This document shows positions 44,173-53,818 of a stretch of DNA of 64,000 nt, piece by piece (within the stretch, counting starts at the first letter, position 1; each line of letters opens with the position of its first letter). Made by a program: the position numbers and the translations under genes. Origin of the DNA: Diphasiastrum complanatum (Eukaryota; Streptophyta; Lycopodiopsida; Lycopodiales; Lycopodiaceae); the NCBI GenBank assembly GCA_029204225.1, contig CM055096.1, positions 253,001-317,000 of the forward strand. The letters run 5' to 3'. The notes beneath the pieces were generated by a model. That model saw nothing but the letters and a program-made list of their open reading frames with translations. It was not told the DNA's origin and searched no databases.

Positions 44173-46232
44173 TGGACGGACGCATTAGCAACAACTGACT
44201 ATATGGCTGGGCATGCATGTCATCCTAATTCAGATCCAAAACCTAGCACATCTTCACCCAAGGGGTACACCTTGGACACACCAATCACTTTTGAGGTGAA
44301 CATGATCAATGTAGCATGGTTGTCAATGAAAACTACTGGAGACCTTGTTGATGATGATTTAGTCCCTTGGCAACATGCATTTACCTACCAACAAGGAAGT
44401 TGAGCTGACTGATGAATAGGTCTTGTAGCATATGGACCCAGATTGATATAGAATGAGAAGAGTACCAGCTCAACCTCCACAGAAATCACCAATGGCTAAG
44501 GTTTCCAAGTTAGATCCACCCAAGGCACCTATGACTAAGAAGAACCAAATGAAACAATGTTATAGTCAGGTGATTCGATGGAGCGATCTATTGGAAGAGG
44601 CAATAGCTATGGTGGATATTGATATTTGTACCCACAAAGTGAATACCAAACCAGTTTCCAAGAAAGATAACAAGGACATATCCAATACATTGATAGAAAA
44701 GGAAAAAAGAAAAATCGATCCAGCTAGTGTCATCATCACAGACGATTGTGCGAAGATTACAAGTTGGATAAGATTAACATGATGAAGACGGAATCTCGTC
44801 GAATGCTAGTTCACGAGATGCCAGAAACCTTCAAGAACTACACCTTAGACGATGTGGTTATCATGATGTAGCAAGCACAAAGAGAACCTGATCAAGATCA
44901 GAACAAGTCTTCAAAGGACCTGCGCGGACACAACTTATGAACTTAGTTGAGCCAGGTGAAGAAGGAATGATTGTTCATGTGGGAGAACAGTTGACATTCA
45001 CTGAATTCAAGAGGCTACGTGCTCTGCTGGTAAAATACAAAGACTGCTCCACATGGACATATAAAGATCTGAAGGGTATACCACCAACCCTAGTCTAGCA
45101 TACCATACCCTTGGTGGATGGAGCAGTCCCCAAGGTGAGCCGTTATCACTGTTGCAATCCTAACTACACAGAGTTGATCAAATAGGAGTTGCAAAAGCTG
45201 CTTGATGCCGAATTCATTTATGAAATCGAACACACAAAATGGGTATCGTCGATAGTCATAGTACCCAAGAAGAACGAAAAATACAAATTTGTGTGAATCT
45301 AAAGGCGTTGAATGTAGTTACAAAGAAAGATCATTTTCCCTTACCATTCACAAAAAGTGTTCTGGATAGAGTAGCAAGAACATAAGCCTACAGTTTTTTG
45401 GACGGTTTCAGTGGCTACAATCAAGTGAACATTTCATTCGAAGATCAACACAAGTCATCGTTCACTACTGAATGCCTATAAGGTGATGTCGTTTGGACTT
45501 TGTAATGTCCCAAGCACTTTTCAACGAGTTAGGCTAGCGACATTCAAAGAGTATTTGCAGAAGTTTTAGGAGATCTTCCTGAATAATCTATGTCTGCACA
45601 AGCCAAACTTAGAACACTTATCCAACTTGGAGAAGGTGTTGAAGCAATGCCGCGAATACCAGATCAAAAAAGTGTCAATTTTGGGTGACTCATGGCCTGA
45701 TATTAGGACATATAGTATCAAGACACAGAGTCGCCACAAATCTATTAAATATAAGGGTCATTGTTGATCTGCCACCACCAAGGATGATTTACGGGGTCTA
45801 TGTCTTCATGGGTCATGCTAACTACTATCGGATCTTCATTCTAGATTTTGCAGAGTTAGCAAGTCCAATCTACAAGCTCACAACGGAACCACATTGGACG
45901 GAGGAAGCCTGACATGCTTACCAAAAGCTTAAAGATGCATTGGTCTCCGTTCCCCACCTAATTGGACCATAGAGTTTCATGTGCATACTGATGCATCAAA
46001 GTATGCGATGGGAGCTGTGTTAACCTAGCCAGGAGAGTTCAAGAAGGATTTCCCAATCTAATTTGCTAGCCGACAACTAAGTGACTCAAAAATGAACTAT
46101 TCAGCCACAAAGTGGAAAGCACTAGCTATGATTTATGTTGTTAATAAGTTTAGGCATTATTTGATGGCCACTCATTTTGCATTTTATATGGACCATCAAC
46201 CCTTGCTTTATCTTGTTAGTAAAACTTGCAAC
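44173..46232 (+). pseudogene. G1c: third G1 copy, protease tail to RNase H, heavily decayed
   Basis: Matches G1a from 1378 on: TDALATTDYMAGHAC, DTPITFEVNMINVAWLS, the connector with QVIRWSDLLEEAIAMVDI, then RT (IVIVPKKNEKY) and RNase H (FHVHTDASKYAMGAVLT, HFAFYMDHQPLLYLVSKT). The RT catalytic motif is FLNNLC instead of FLDDLC. There are numerous stops and frameshifts. It is useful as a comparator because it keeps CAG and CGA codons where G1a has TAG and TGA at 1759-1770. Confidence 0.85.
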
Positions 46233-46310
46233 AGAGGGCACTCTAGACTTGGTCAGAAGAGAGTTTTATTGGCCAAAACTCAAGCCATTTGTCGAGTCTT
46301 ATATGGTAAA
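46233..46310 (+). pseudogene. Chromovirus (G3) integrase zinc-region fragment
   Basis: Reads GTLDLVRREFYWPKLKPFVESYMVKC, the usual start of chromovirus integrase. It is joined to G1c at the CAACAGAGGG region and interrupted by the next segment. Confidence 0.7.
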
Positions 46311-46795
46311 ATGTAGACCTCGTCAGTTAGCCAAAGTTGAACGCTTAAAGACCAGAGGGTTTAGGGTTTATACGTCGGATGAACGTCATCCGTTGCAGGC
46401 AATTTTGAGTCCTTTTCTATTGAAACAAACGTCAAATTCCGATGTCCTTTTTGGATGTCAGATTCCAACATCCAAGATTGTATCAACAAATTTCAGATTC
46501 CGACATCCATTTGGAACATCATAATCCTATATCCAAGTGGAATGTCGGAATCCGACATCCACGTCATCATGTCAGAATCCGACGTCCACGTGAAATGTTG
46601 GATTCCTACATCCAGGTCAGTCCCGAAGTTCGACTTCTGAATCCACTATCCAGGACGCTGGACACTAGGTATTGTCGGATTCCGACATGTTTTATATATG
46701 TCAAATTCCAGCCACATTATTGCGACGTGTTTTGTGATGCCTGCGATGAACAAAAAAAAAATTCACATCGCAAAGCACATTGCAAATCATGACAG
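46311..46795. repeat. Inserted segment with palindromic TGTCGGAATCCGACA-type motifs
   Basis: About 485 bp splitting the G3 integrase. At least eight related ~17-bp units occur between 46430 and 46709. Perfect palindromes include ATGTCGGAATCCGACAT (46542-46558) and TGTCGGATTCCGACA (46673-46687); weaker copies lie at about 46430, 46453, 46492, 46569, 46595 and 46698. No coding frame or clear terminal repeats. It could be a non-autonomous DNA transposon with subterminal repeats. Confidence 0.6.
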
Positions 46796-47892
46796 GTGTT
46801 GTAGTGGTTGTTATATCCCCTAGATATCCCTCAAAAACCATGGGAAAGCATATCTATGGATTTTGTGGTTGGACTTCCAAGGACCCAATGCCAAAATGAT
46901 TCTATTTGGGTTGTGGTGGATAGGTTGACAAAGTTAGCTACTTTTATACCAGTCAAGTCAACTGCTAAGACTTCTAATTTAGTTTAGATTTTTGTTGAAA
47001 GATTATTTAGGCTTTATGGACTGCCAAGTGATATAGTTAGTGATAGAGATCCTAAATTTATAGGTCACTTTTGGTCAATTGTATTCCATAAGCTTGAAAC
47101 CTCGCTTAGTTTTAGTTCTATTGATCATCCTGAACCAGATGGCCAGACTGAGAGAGCTAATCAGACTATGGAGGATATGTTGAGAACATATGTGTCTCAC
47201 AATCTCAGTGGGAAGATTACGTTCCTTTAATTGAGTTTGCTTATAATAGTAAAAAAAATTCTGCTGTTGGTTATAGTCTGTTTATGCTACTGTACCGTTT
47301 TCAACCTAGATCTCCAGTAAATGTGGAGACAAAGTCTGTTAAAATCCAAAAAGTTGCAGATTTCTCACATGATATGCATGAAATGTTGCAAGTGGCCCGT
47401 GATTGTCTTCGGAGTGCTCATGATAGAGCTAAGCACTATGCCAATCTTAAGAGGTTTTCTAGAGATTTTAAAGTTGATGACTGGGTATATCTTAGAATAC
47501 CTAAGGATTTTAAGATTATGTGTATGGGGAAGCATTATAAATTGTCTACCAGATATTGTGGACTATTTCAGATTATAAAGAAAATTGGTTATTTAGCTTA
47601 CAAACTAGATCTTTAGGACAAGACTACAGCTCACCCTGTGTTTTATGTAAGCTAGTTAAAATTATGTTTACGTTAAACCAATTTGGAGGACTTATCGCTT
47701 AGTGTTCCTTTGGAACTTGAAAAGGTACTCAGAACTAAAGATAAACGATTGACAATCGTTCTATCTCTGAGTGCTTGATTAGGTGGAAGGGACAGACTAA
47801 GGATGATGATTCATGGGAACGAGTCGAAAGCATAAAGAAGAACTTTTCTGATTTTCACTTCTAGAGATAGAAGTGGTTTAAGGGGGGAAGAA
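46796..47892 (+). pseudogene. Chromovirus (G3) integrase core and chromodomain
   Basis: [50 protein letters not shown] and GQTERANQTMEDML give the integrase core with D, D and E. A stop lies near 47228. The C-terminal domain is open at 47284-47616 (HDRAKHYANLKR, VYLRIPKDFKI). After stops, the frame-shifted text ISECLIRWKGQTKDDDSWE is a recognisable chromodomain, which targets integration to modified chromatin in this group. A purine tract AGGGGGGAAG (47881-47890) precedes TGTTATC, a probable LTR start. Confidence 0.83.
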
Positions 47893-49131
47893 TGTTATCA
47901 GAATCAAACCTGACATGAATAGCCGTTCACTCCAGTTGTATATGGTTATTAGTTATGCTACATCATTCTTGTGATAAATTGGCAAAAATCTAGCTTGGTA
48001 TTTTTATGATAGAAGTTTGTAAGTGAATCTCACATGTGTGGAGGATGTTCCCACGTGTGGAGAATTGTAAAGTAAATAAAAATGTTTGATATAGGGGTCT
48101 CATAGAATTTCATAGTCAAGCATTTAGGTGTAGGATGTTGATAGGGTTGAATTTGGCATAGATGGCAAATTATCCATTTCCACTTGTAATGCCACTATTG
48201 AGCCAAAATAGAGGAGGAGGCCAAACTTGTGCCAATTAGAGTGTAGACAAGTGTAATGCTTTTGTTTGATGAAGTTTAAGAGGTCCAATAGGATTTAGAG
48301 GTGGAACCATGTGTGGTCCAATAGGAATTTGAGGTGTGCTTGAATATAGTCCAATAGAATTAAGAGGTGCATGGATCAATGGTCCAATAGAATTAAGAGG
48401 TGGCAAAGTGTGATCCAATCATAGTTAAGCATAGTGGTAGCTCATGAATCTACTAGCATCATTGTACTCCTCATTTTGGATCTAATTGATTTTGATATTG
48501 AGTGGATTAAAGAAGATCAAATCATTGCAACATGGCAACCTCAAGCGGCTTGAATAAAGTTGGGGTTCCCACCAAAATTCAATTTCAAATTGGTTACCTC
48601 CAATTTTGAATGGGTTCCCAGTCCTTTTTAAATTTGAATAGTTAGGGAGGTAAAAATGGGCCAACAGGATTTTGAGGCCAAGGCCCTCCTCTCCACTATA
48701 AATAGGGAAAAACTCGAGCTGCTCCTCATGCTCAAATCTTCATTTCAATATAAGTAGATTGGCTCTCTTATGGAATGGACTTTTGAATGTCCTTGCTCTC
48801 TATTCTTTTTTCTCCATCTCTCATGCTTTTGTTGTATTTGCTAATTGTTAGATCTGAATATTATTGGGATTGTATGTTCTTATGCTTTTTGTGAGAGAGA
48901 AAGGGAGAGAGAGAGAGAAGCAAGTATCTATCTCTTTGTGGATCGTAGGGTTAATAGATGTAGTGTTAATGGATGTAAGAGTTAGATGTGGATTCTCCAT
49001 ACATGTTGAATTCGCAGATATGCTATTGCTCTCACGGGATTGAACCTAGGCATGACAACTAGCTTCATCTCCTTGATGCTTGAGTGCTTGGATCTTGGGT
49101 TGAGGATAGGCTAGAAAATAGACCCACTACA
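47893..49131 (+). repeat. LTR sequence, probably a chromovirus LTR start joined to another gypsy LTR
   Basis: It begins TGTTATCAGAATC after the G3 PPT. The right end precedes an Asp-type PBS, which does not fit chromoviruses (usually Met), so two LTRs are probably joined within about 47950-48080. It contains CACATGTGTGGAGGATG and TTCCCACGTGTGGAG (about 48027-48061), tandem GGTCCAATAGAATTAAGAGG units (48280-48420), CTATAAATAG (about 48697-48706, TATA) and a GA-rich leader (48893-48920). A related fragment lies at 50953-51199. Confidence 0.65.
48280..48420 (+). repeat. Tandem ~31-34-bp CCAAT-bearing repeats in LTR
   Basis: Four clear units and a fifth weak one share RGTCCAATAGRATTWRGAGGTG, at about 48281, 48316, 48350, 48380 and 48413. 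They lie 280-420 bp upstream of the TATA box. Confidence 0.7.
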
Positions 49132-49135
49132 ATTT

Positions 49136-49152
49136 TGGCACTGTTGCCGGGA
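49136..49152 (+). other. Primer-binding site, Asp tRNA type
   Basis: TGGCACTGTTGCCGGGA, similar to the H PBS, a few bases after an LTR end ...CTACA. Confidence 0.65.
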
Positions 49153-49659
49153 AGCTACGCCAATTTCTCAAATTGCAGCATGTTGGTAGATGGTTAACTT
49201 GCATTAGGCATCTTGTTTTGGTATGAATAGGATTAAAATTGCATTTTAGAATTAGATTGAGGGTGATTTTGCTTGATTTGAGTGGATCTTCTTGCTTGCA
49301 ATCTAATTTGATTGTTGAACAGGGATAGCTATTCAAATTACAATTCTTAGGAACCAGTTCTACCACACATTTATCTATGTCAAATCTATCCACTGAAGAG
49401 TTGGCGAAGGTTAATTTTACCATATTTGTCAGTAAATAGCCAAATCGATAATTTTTTTTACCAAAAATAATAGTGAAAAACCTTCGCTGAGTCTACCTTT
49501 GCCCAACAAACCTTCGCTAATACCATTTTTAGGTTTTGATTTATCAAATATAGCGATTGTCAAATATTTGAACCATTTTGATATATTATGATAGAAATTA
49601 TAAAAAATCTTTGTTTTTGGTCATTCAAAATCTAGTTTCAACATTGCCTGGATTATGCA
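49153..49659. other. Unassigned sequence after PBS
   Basis: No gag-like frame is supported. ACCTTCGCTGAGTCTACC and ACCTTCGCTAATACC recur near 49480 and 49510. Nothing else is recognisable. Confidence 0.35.
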
Positions 49660-50960
49660 CGAACTGCACAATTACTTTTTCTCTGATCGTTTGCTAATCT
49701 GCAAGGTGAAACAATTATATTAGTCATGGCATAAAGTTTATCATGAATATCAGATACATTTGAACTTTAGAATTCGACTTACCCCATTTTCATTTAGGTT
49801 GAACTTGAAGTTGTCATGGACATCAACAAATGTTAGTAGAATTAAGGATCTTAGATCTTGTAATGTCCATTTTGCATCCACCGATATGTTTTGTAAATCG
49901 TCTTCATGCATGCAAATGGAAATTTCCAATTGGTCACACTCATCTACTGCTGCATCTAGAGGATTCCATGTACAGTGCGAATACTTCCATCCGTGATAAA
50001 CAAAACTAAAGGCACATGTTTGTCTAGAAATGTGATATCAAATTTTTAGAGTGTCTTTCAAAATCCTGCATTCCAAAAGGCCTCCCATATGTTGTTCTTG
50101 CTTGGTATCCCAACACATATTTATATTAAACACATTATCAAGCACTTGAGTGTCAGGCAATTTGCATGTCCACATTACCTTGTTTCTCATTAGGGGAGAT
50201 TTGAGCTCCAAAAAGACCCTTTAAGAATTTGTGCAAGATGTCTTTTATATTATTAAAATATTATAACACTAATACTTTTGACTTGCCATAACTTTTTAGT
50301 CAAGGCTTAGAAGTGTGTCATCTAACATATCATTGGAAAGCCCTTTTGAGTGCTTTCCAATGCACCAAACTTTGCCAAATTTGGACTTACCACTAAGAAG
50401 TTATGCCATTTTTAGTGTGGAATCAAAATGTGGACTCAAAAAAGTTACGTTACGTAGATTTCAAAATTGAGTGTTTTGATTGGTCCATGTGTAAGAAAAA
50501 ATTGAGAAAAAATATAAAAAGAATTTCTACAAAGGGTCTTTTTTGGATTTAGAACTCCTCTAATGGATGAAGGTAAAGCCTTTGAATAGACTCACAAAGA
50601 CTGTGACTCGTATAAACATGGAAGTATACATAGGTTTTGATCCCAATGTGAATTTCAAGCATGATTGGATTTCTTGCCATACTTTTACTTTTGTGAACTC
50701 TTGGGTTATTTTGTCTATGGAAGGTCAATCCTGGAAATTTAACTCAGGGACAAGGATAGGTATTAGTTTTCCATGCCCCGTGGACCTCTTGGGCACTTCA
50801 TACATACAATCAAAAAAAAATATCCTCCTTTGTTTTAGGTCCGATGGGACCATTCCCTTGTAAATTAATTCTCTGAATGTGGCATGCACAGCAACATATT
50901 TTCATGTGAGCGATTTCACACTTCGCCACTCTTGAACATTGGATGGAAAAATATCTGCAA
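49660..50960 (-). pseudogene. Gene copy A: unrecognised multi-exon gene, disrupted by a MITE
   Basis: Read on the minus strand from high to low coordinate: VQEWRSVKSLT-stop-KYVAVHATFRELIYKGM, CMYEVPKRSTGHGKLIPIL, KITQEFTKVKVWQEIQSCLK, FTLGSKPMYTSMFIRV, a MITE (50193-50560), then VMWTCKLPDTQVLDNVFN, GGLLECRILKDTLK, GWKYSHCTWNPLDAAVDECD and ISVDAKWTLQDLRSLILL, ending FKFNLNENG. A GTAAGT donor follows at 49782-49777 and a CAG acceptor at 49699-49701 (intron about 82 bp), leading to ISKRSEKK and a stop. It aligns along its length with copy B, including this intron. In-frame stops and frame changes make it a pseudogene. The family is not recognised; the last part resembles a ubiquitin-like fold only loosely. 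Confidence 0.6.
50193..50560. mobile_element. MITE with ~30-bp terminal inverted repeats inside gene A
   Basis: The ends read GGGGAGATTTGAGCTCCAAA and (reverse complement of the right end) GAGGAGTTCTAAATCCAAAA, both continuing to AAGACCCTTT. TA flanks both sides (50191-50192, 50561-50562), suggesting a TA target duplication. About 368 bp, AT-rich, no ORF. It interrupts the coding sequence where copy B reads continuously (VHK-TSTMF region). A related partial copy is at 56022-56146. Confidence 0.65.
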
Positions 50961-51199
50961 AAATGTTTGTTATAGGGGTCTTATAAAGTTTCATAGTCAA
51001 GCTTCTAGGTGTCATTAGTAGATTGAGCCATTTTTGGCTTTAGAGGTCAATTAGTGGGTACACTTGTTTTGACATTATTAGTCCAAAAGCACAAGTGAAA
51101 AACTCATGCTAAATAGGTTCTTGACAAGTGTCTTTAGTTAGTTTGATGTGTGACAAGTCAAAGTTCAAGAGATCCAGTAGAATTAAGAGGTGGAAGTAC
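50953..51199 (+). repeat. LTR fragment related to 48078-48330
   Basis: Shares AAAAATGTTTGWTATAGGGG, TTTCATAGTCAAGC and CCARTAGAATTAAGAGGTGG with the LTR at 47.9-49.1 kb. It truncates the 3' side of the minus-strand gene that follows. Confidence 0.65.
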
Positions 51200-52357
51200 C
51201 GTTGCCCGAGTGCATGATCTCTTGAAAATTCTCCCGCAGAAGATCTTTGCCCTCCTCGACGAATTGCGAAATCATCAAGGAAAATTGTTTCATGAAATGA
51301 TAAAGAACAAAGTAAGCTCAAGTATATAATCTGACATAAAAAATCTACTAGTACTTGATAAGAGACAAAAGCTTACGCATTTGGCTTTGTCTTCTCTGAT
51401 TATTGTCTCACCATCAATATTACGTTCACCTTTTGATGTCAATATTGTTGGTGAATAGACAGTTGGTTGTGGAAATCCAAGTTGACCTTTGATTTTAAGA
51501 AACTCCTCCTCATAAGGCAGATCATCTTCTTTGTTGCGCATTTCCTCCACAGCCATTTTCAAGCAATATTTCCCTAAATAAAATTTATCATTATGTACAT
51601 CGTCAACACCAAGGAGAAGATCATCAGCATCAAAATCAATAATATCCAAAAATTCATCAAGCTCTTTGCTCAAAATGCAAAGAGTCTCAACTTCAGTGAA
51701 GTCAAAAAGATCCGATATATCCGATATTGTCAAAAAATTATTATTATCTATATTATAAGTAGGCAAAGTGATCAAACATTTATCAGAAGGAGAAAGGGTG
51801 GTGGGTGTTCTAAGGCCTATAAAGGTAGACCTATTTCGAGCAGGATCAAAATCAGAACAATAATCTAAATTAACACTCGTATCAATAAAAAAGATTTCTA
51901 TATCTACAATCTTTGACTTTTCAGACTTTGTACCACTAGAAGAAGCTGCTTCAGAAGTGGAGGGCACAGAGTCCGAATCGTCAGAAATATTTAACAAAAG
52001 CAAACTGAAATCAACAAATCTACATTTTTTATTATGAATTGGGCACTCATCTACAGACTTGAAATCATTATGTAACTTGGTAAACATTCTGTCAAGCTTA
52101 GTTTTATAGATATGATTGTCAAGTGCCACCAAGTCCTAATAATGAATCATGTCTTTATTATGAGATCTGAATAATAGAGTATTGAGCAGAGACTTAAATC
52201 TGAGATATATCTCAGAAAATGCCTCCACACAAGGGCCCTCAGTTATAGAAGGTAGAATAAAAAGAAAAGGAGAAAAAAGAGATTTGAAATAGTCCAACCT
52301 ATCAATAATACCAAATTCATTAAAAAAAAAAACCAAACTAGATTCAAAATTAGACAT
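51200..52357 (-). pseudogene. Minus-strand gene of a divergent pair (starts MSNFESSL), unknown family
   Basis: ATG at 52355-52357, then an N-terminal hydrophobic/aromatic region (LDYFKSLFSPFLFILPSI), an in-frame TAG at 52136-52138 (CAG in origin would restore Gln), DNHIYKTKLDRMFTKLHNDF, CPIHNKKC, a Ser-rich stretch and a long acidic region (LDEFLDIIDFDADDLLLGVDD). The frame is open from 52135 to about 51290. GTAAGC at 51376-51371 may be a splice donor, but the downstream exon is uncertain (FLDDFAIRRGGQRSSAGEF or ISQFVEEGKDLLRENFQE). It is cut at 51199 by an LTR fragment. No known domain is recognised. It is either a host gene or a very divergent element gene. Confidence 0.5.
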
Positions 52358-53470
52358 TTTAAATAAAAATAACAGAACTAAAGTTCTAAATATCGCTCTC
52401 AGGCGCAAACACCAGGTCAGACAAGCAAGTCCAAGCAACGTGCGCTCGAAAGAGATATTGGAAGCTGGAGTATCAGATCCGAGCGCAAGAAGAACGAGCA
52501 GGAAAGAAAAGGGATACGAAACGTGCTTGAATGCGATACCGGAGATGCAGTATCGGATCCAGGCGCATAATAGTGAACGAGACGTAATGAGAGCAAGCGG
52601 CACACTTAAAATCGATATCCGGCAAACCAATCGTTAAAATTTGCGTGAAAATTCGAGCCGAAAAATATCTATTTATAAAAAATTTTGCACGTGTGGAGAA
52701 GTGACGAAGGAACACGTGTCGACATGTGATTGGCCAAAATAAATGCACTGTACCTTGAATGATTGATCTGACATTTGTCATGTGCAAGAATGACACGCGT
52801 CGTCAAGGGATTCGCGCACGTGTCACAGCCCACGTGTCCTTATAATTTGGTCATCATTGTCAATACGGACATTCCATGTGGAGTAACCATCAGACGACAC
52901 GTGTCTCAAAAATTCACTAAAAAAGAAAGCAAACTGGATTCAAAATTAGACATTTTAAACAAAGATATTGCTCTCAGGCGCAAGCACGTCCAATCAACGT
53001 GCGCTCGAGAGAGATTTTTGAAGTTGGAGTATCAGATCCAAGCGCAAGAACAACGACCAGAGAAGAAAAGGTATGCGAGACGCGCTTGAATGCGATACCA
53101 AATGATGCAGTATCGGATCCAGGTGCACAATAGCCAACGAGTTGTAATGAGAGCAAGCGACGCATTTAAAATCAATATTCGGCAAAGCAATCATGAATTT
53201 GCGTGAGAATCCGTGCCCAAAAAGATCTATTTATAAAAATTATTTTGCACGTGTGGAAAAGTGGTGAAGTGACACGTGTCGACTTTTGATTGGCCAAAAT
53301 AAATGACCCGTACCTAAAAGGATGGATCTGACATCTGTCACGTGCGAGAATGACATGCGTCGATCAGGGATTCGCGCACGTGTCTCAGCCCACGTGGCCT
53401 CATAATTGGTATATCATAATCAGTATCGGACATTCCACGTGGTCTAATCATCTGACGACACGTGTCTCGG
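52337..53470. repeat. Tandem ~560-bp duplication of the divergent promoter region
   Basis: Unit 1 runs about 52337-52936 and unit 2 about 52937-53470. Corresponding motifs are offset by 559-561 bp in the body (TGCGCTCG 52441/53000; ATTCCAYGTG 52871/53432). Each unit begins with the MSNFESS coding start (ATG complement at 52357, and again near 52950 as MSNFESSLLSFL followed by a stop). Identity by eye is roughly 80-85 percent, so the duplication is not recent. Confidence 0.82.
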
Positions 53471-53736
53471 CCGTCTTTTCACACGTGCAAAAATTTCTTA
53501 TATATAAGCCCTCAAAATTTTCATTTTTTTTCGCAAAATTCTCGCTTTTAGCTCCCGATATCGCTCTCAAGCGCGCTCTTTCATCCTTCAAGCTTCCGCT
53601 CTCTCATAGTGCGCTTGAGTCCGATACCGCCTGCTGTGCAATATCGCTTTCAAACGCACATCTCTTTTTCTGCATATAATCTCTGTAGATCTTGCGCTCG
53701 AAACCGATATTCAGTGCTGGTATCGATCTCAAGCGC
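52442..53736. repeat. Six hairpin units with GCGCTYGAR...GATA arms in both leaders
   Basis: Imperfect 16-17-bp stems with 10-15-nt loops at 52442-52486, 52523-52566, 53001-53045, 53082-53126, 53611-53657 and 53694-53736. The arms read like GCGCTTGAGTCCGATA and TATCGCTYTCAAGCGC. An extra unpaired arm lies at 53559-53574. The first four lie in the (duplicated) minus-gene leader and the last two in the plus-gene leader. Confidence 0.7.
52660..53515. promoter_or_regulatory. Divergent promoter region packed with ACGT-core boxes
   Basis: GCACGTGTGG, ACACGTGTCGAC, GCACGTGTCAC, CCCACGTGTCC and ACACGTGTCTC occur in unit 1; the counterparts in unit 2 are joined by CCACGTGG and TCACACGTGC. About fifteen ACGT cores lie in ~820 bp. 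TATA candidates point both ways: the minus strand TTTTATAAATAG at about 52665-52676 (and its copy near 53225) and plus strand TTATATATAAG at about 53497-53507. ACACGTGTC-type boxes are the known binding class of plant bZIP/ABF and bHLH factors; regulation by them here is inference. Confidence 0.65.
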
Positions 53737-53818
53737 CCTTTCGTCACAATTTTTTTTGTTTTGATCCACTTTTGTTTATTTCAAACTTCTTTTTGTTAAT
53801 TTTTTTCTTCCGAGAATG

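Noticed and set aside
46430-46709. CRISPR-like array
   Set aside because: Units are palindromic, degenerate and irregularly spaced within plant retroelement DNA, with no cas genes. The transposon-repeat explanation fits better.
51331-51376. Intron in the minus-strand gene (GTAAGC...CAG, 46 bp)
   Set aside because: It is shorter than plant introns normally are. A donor may exist, but the acceptor is unresolved.
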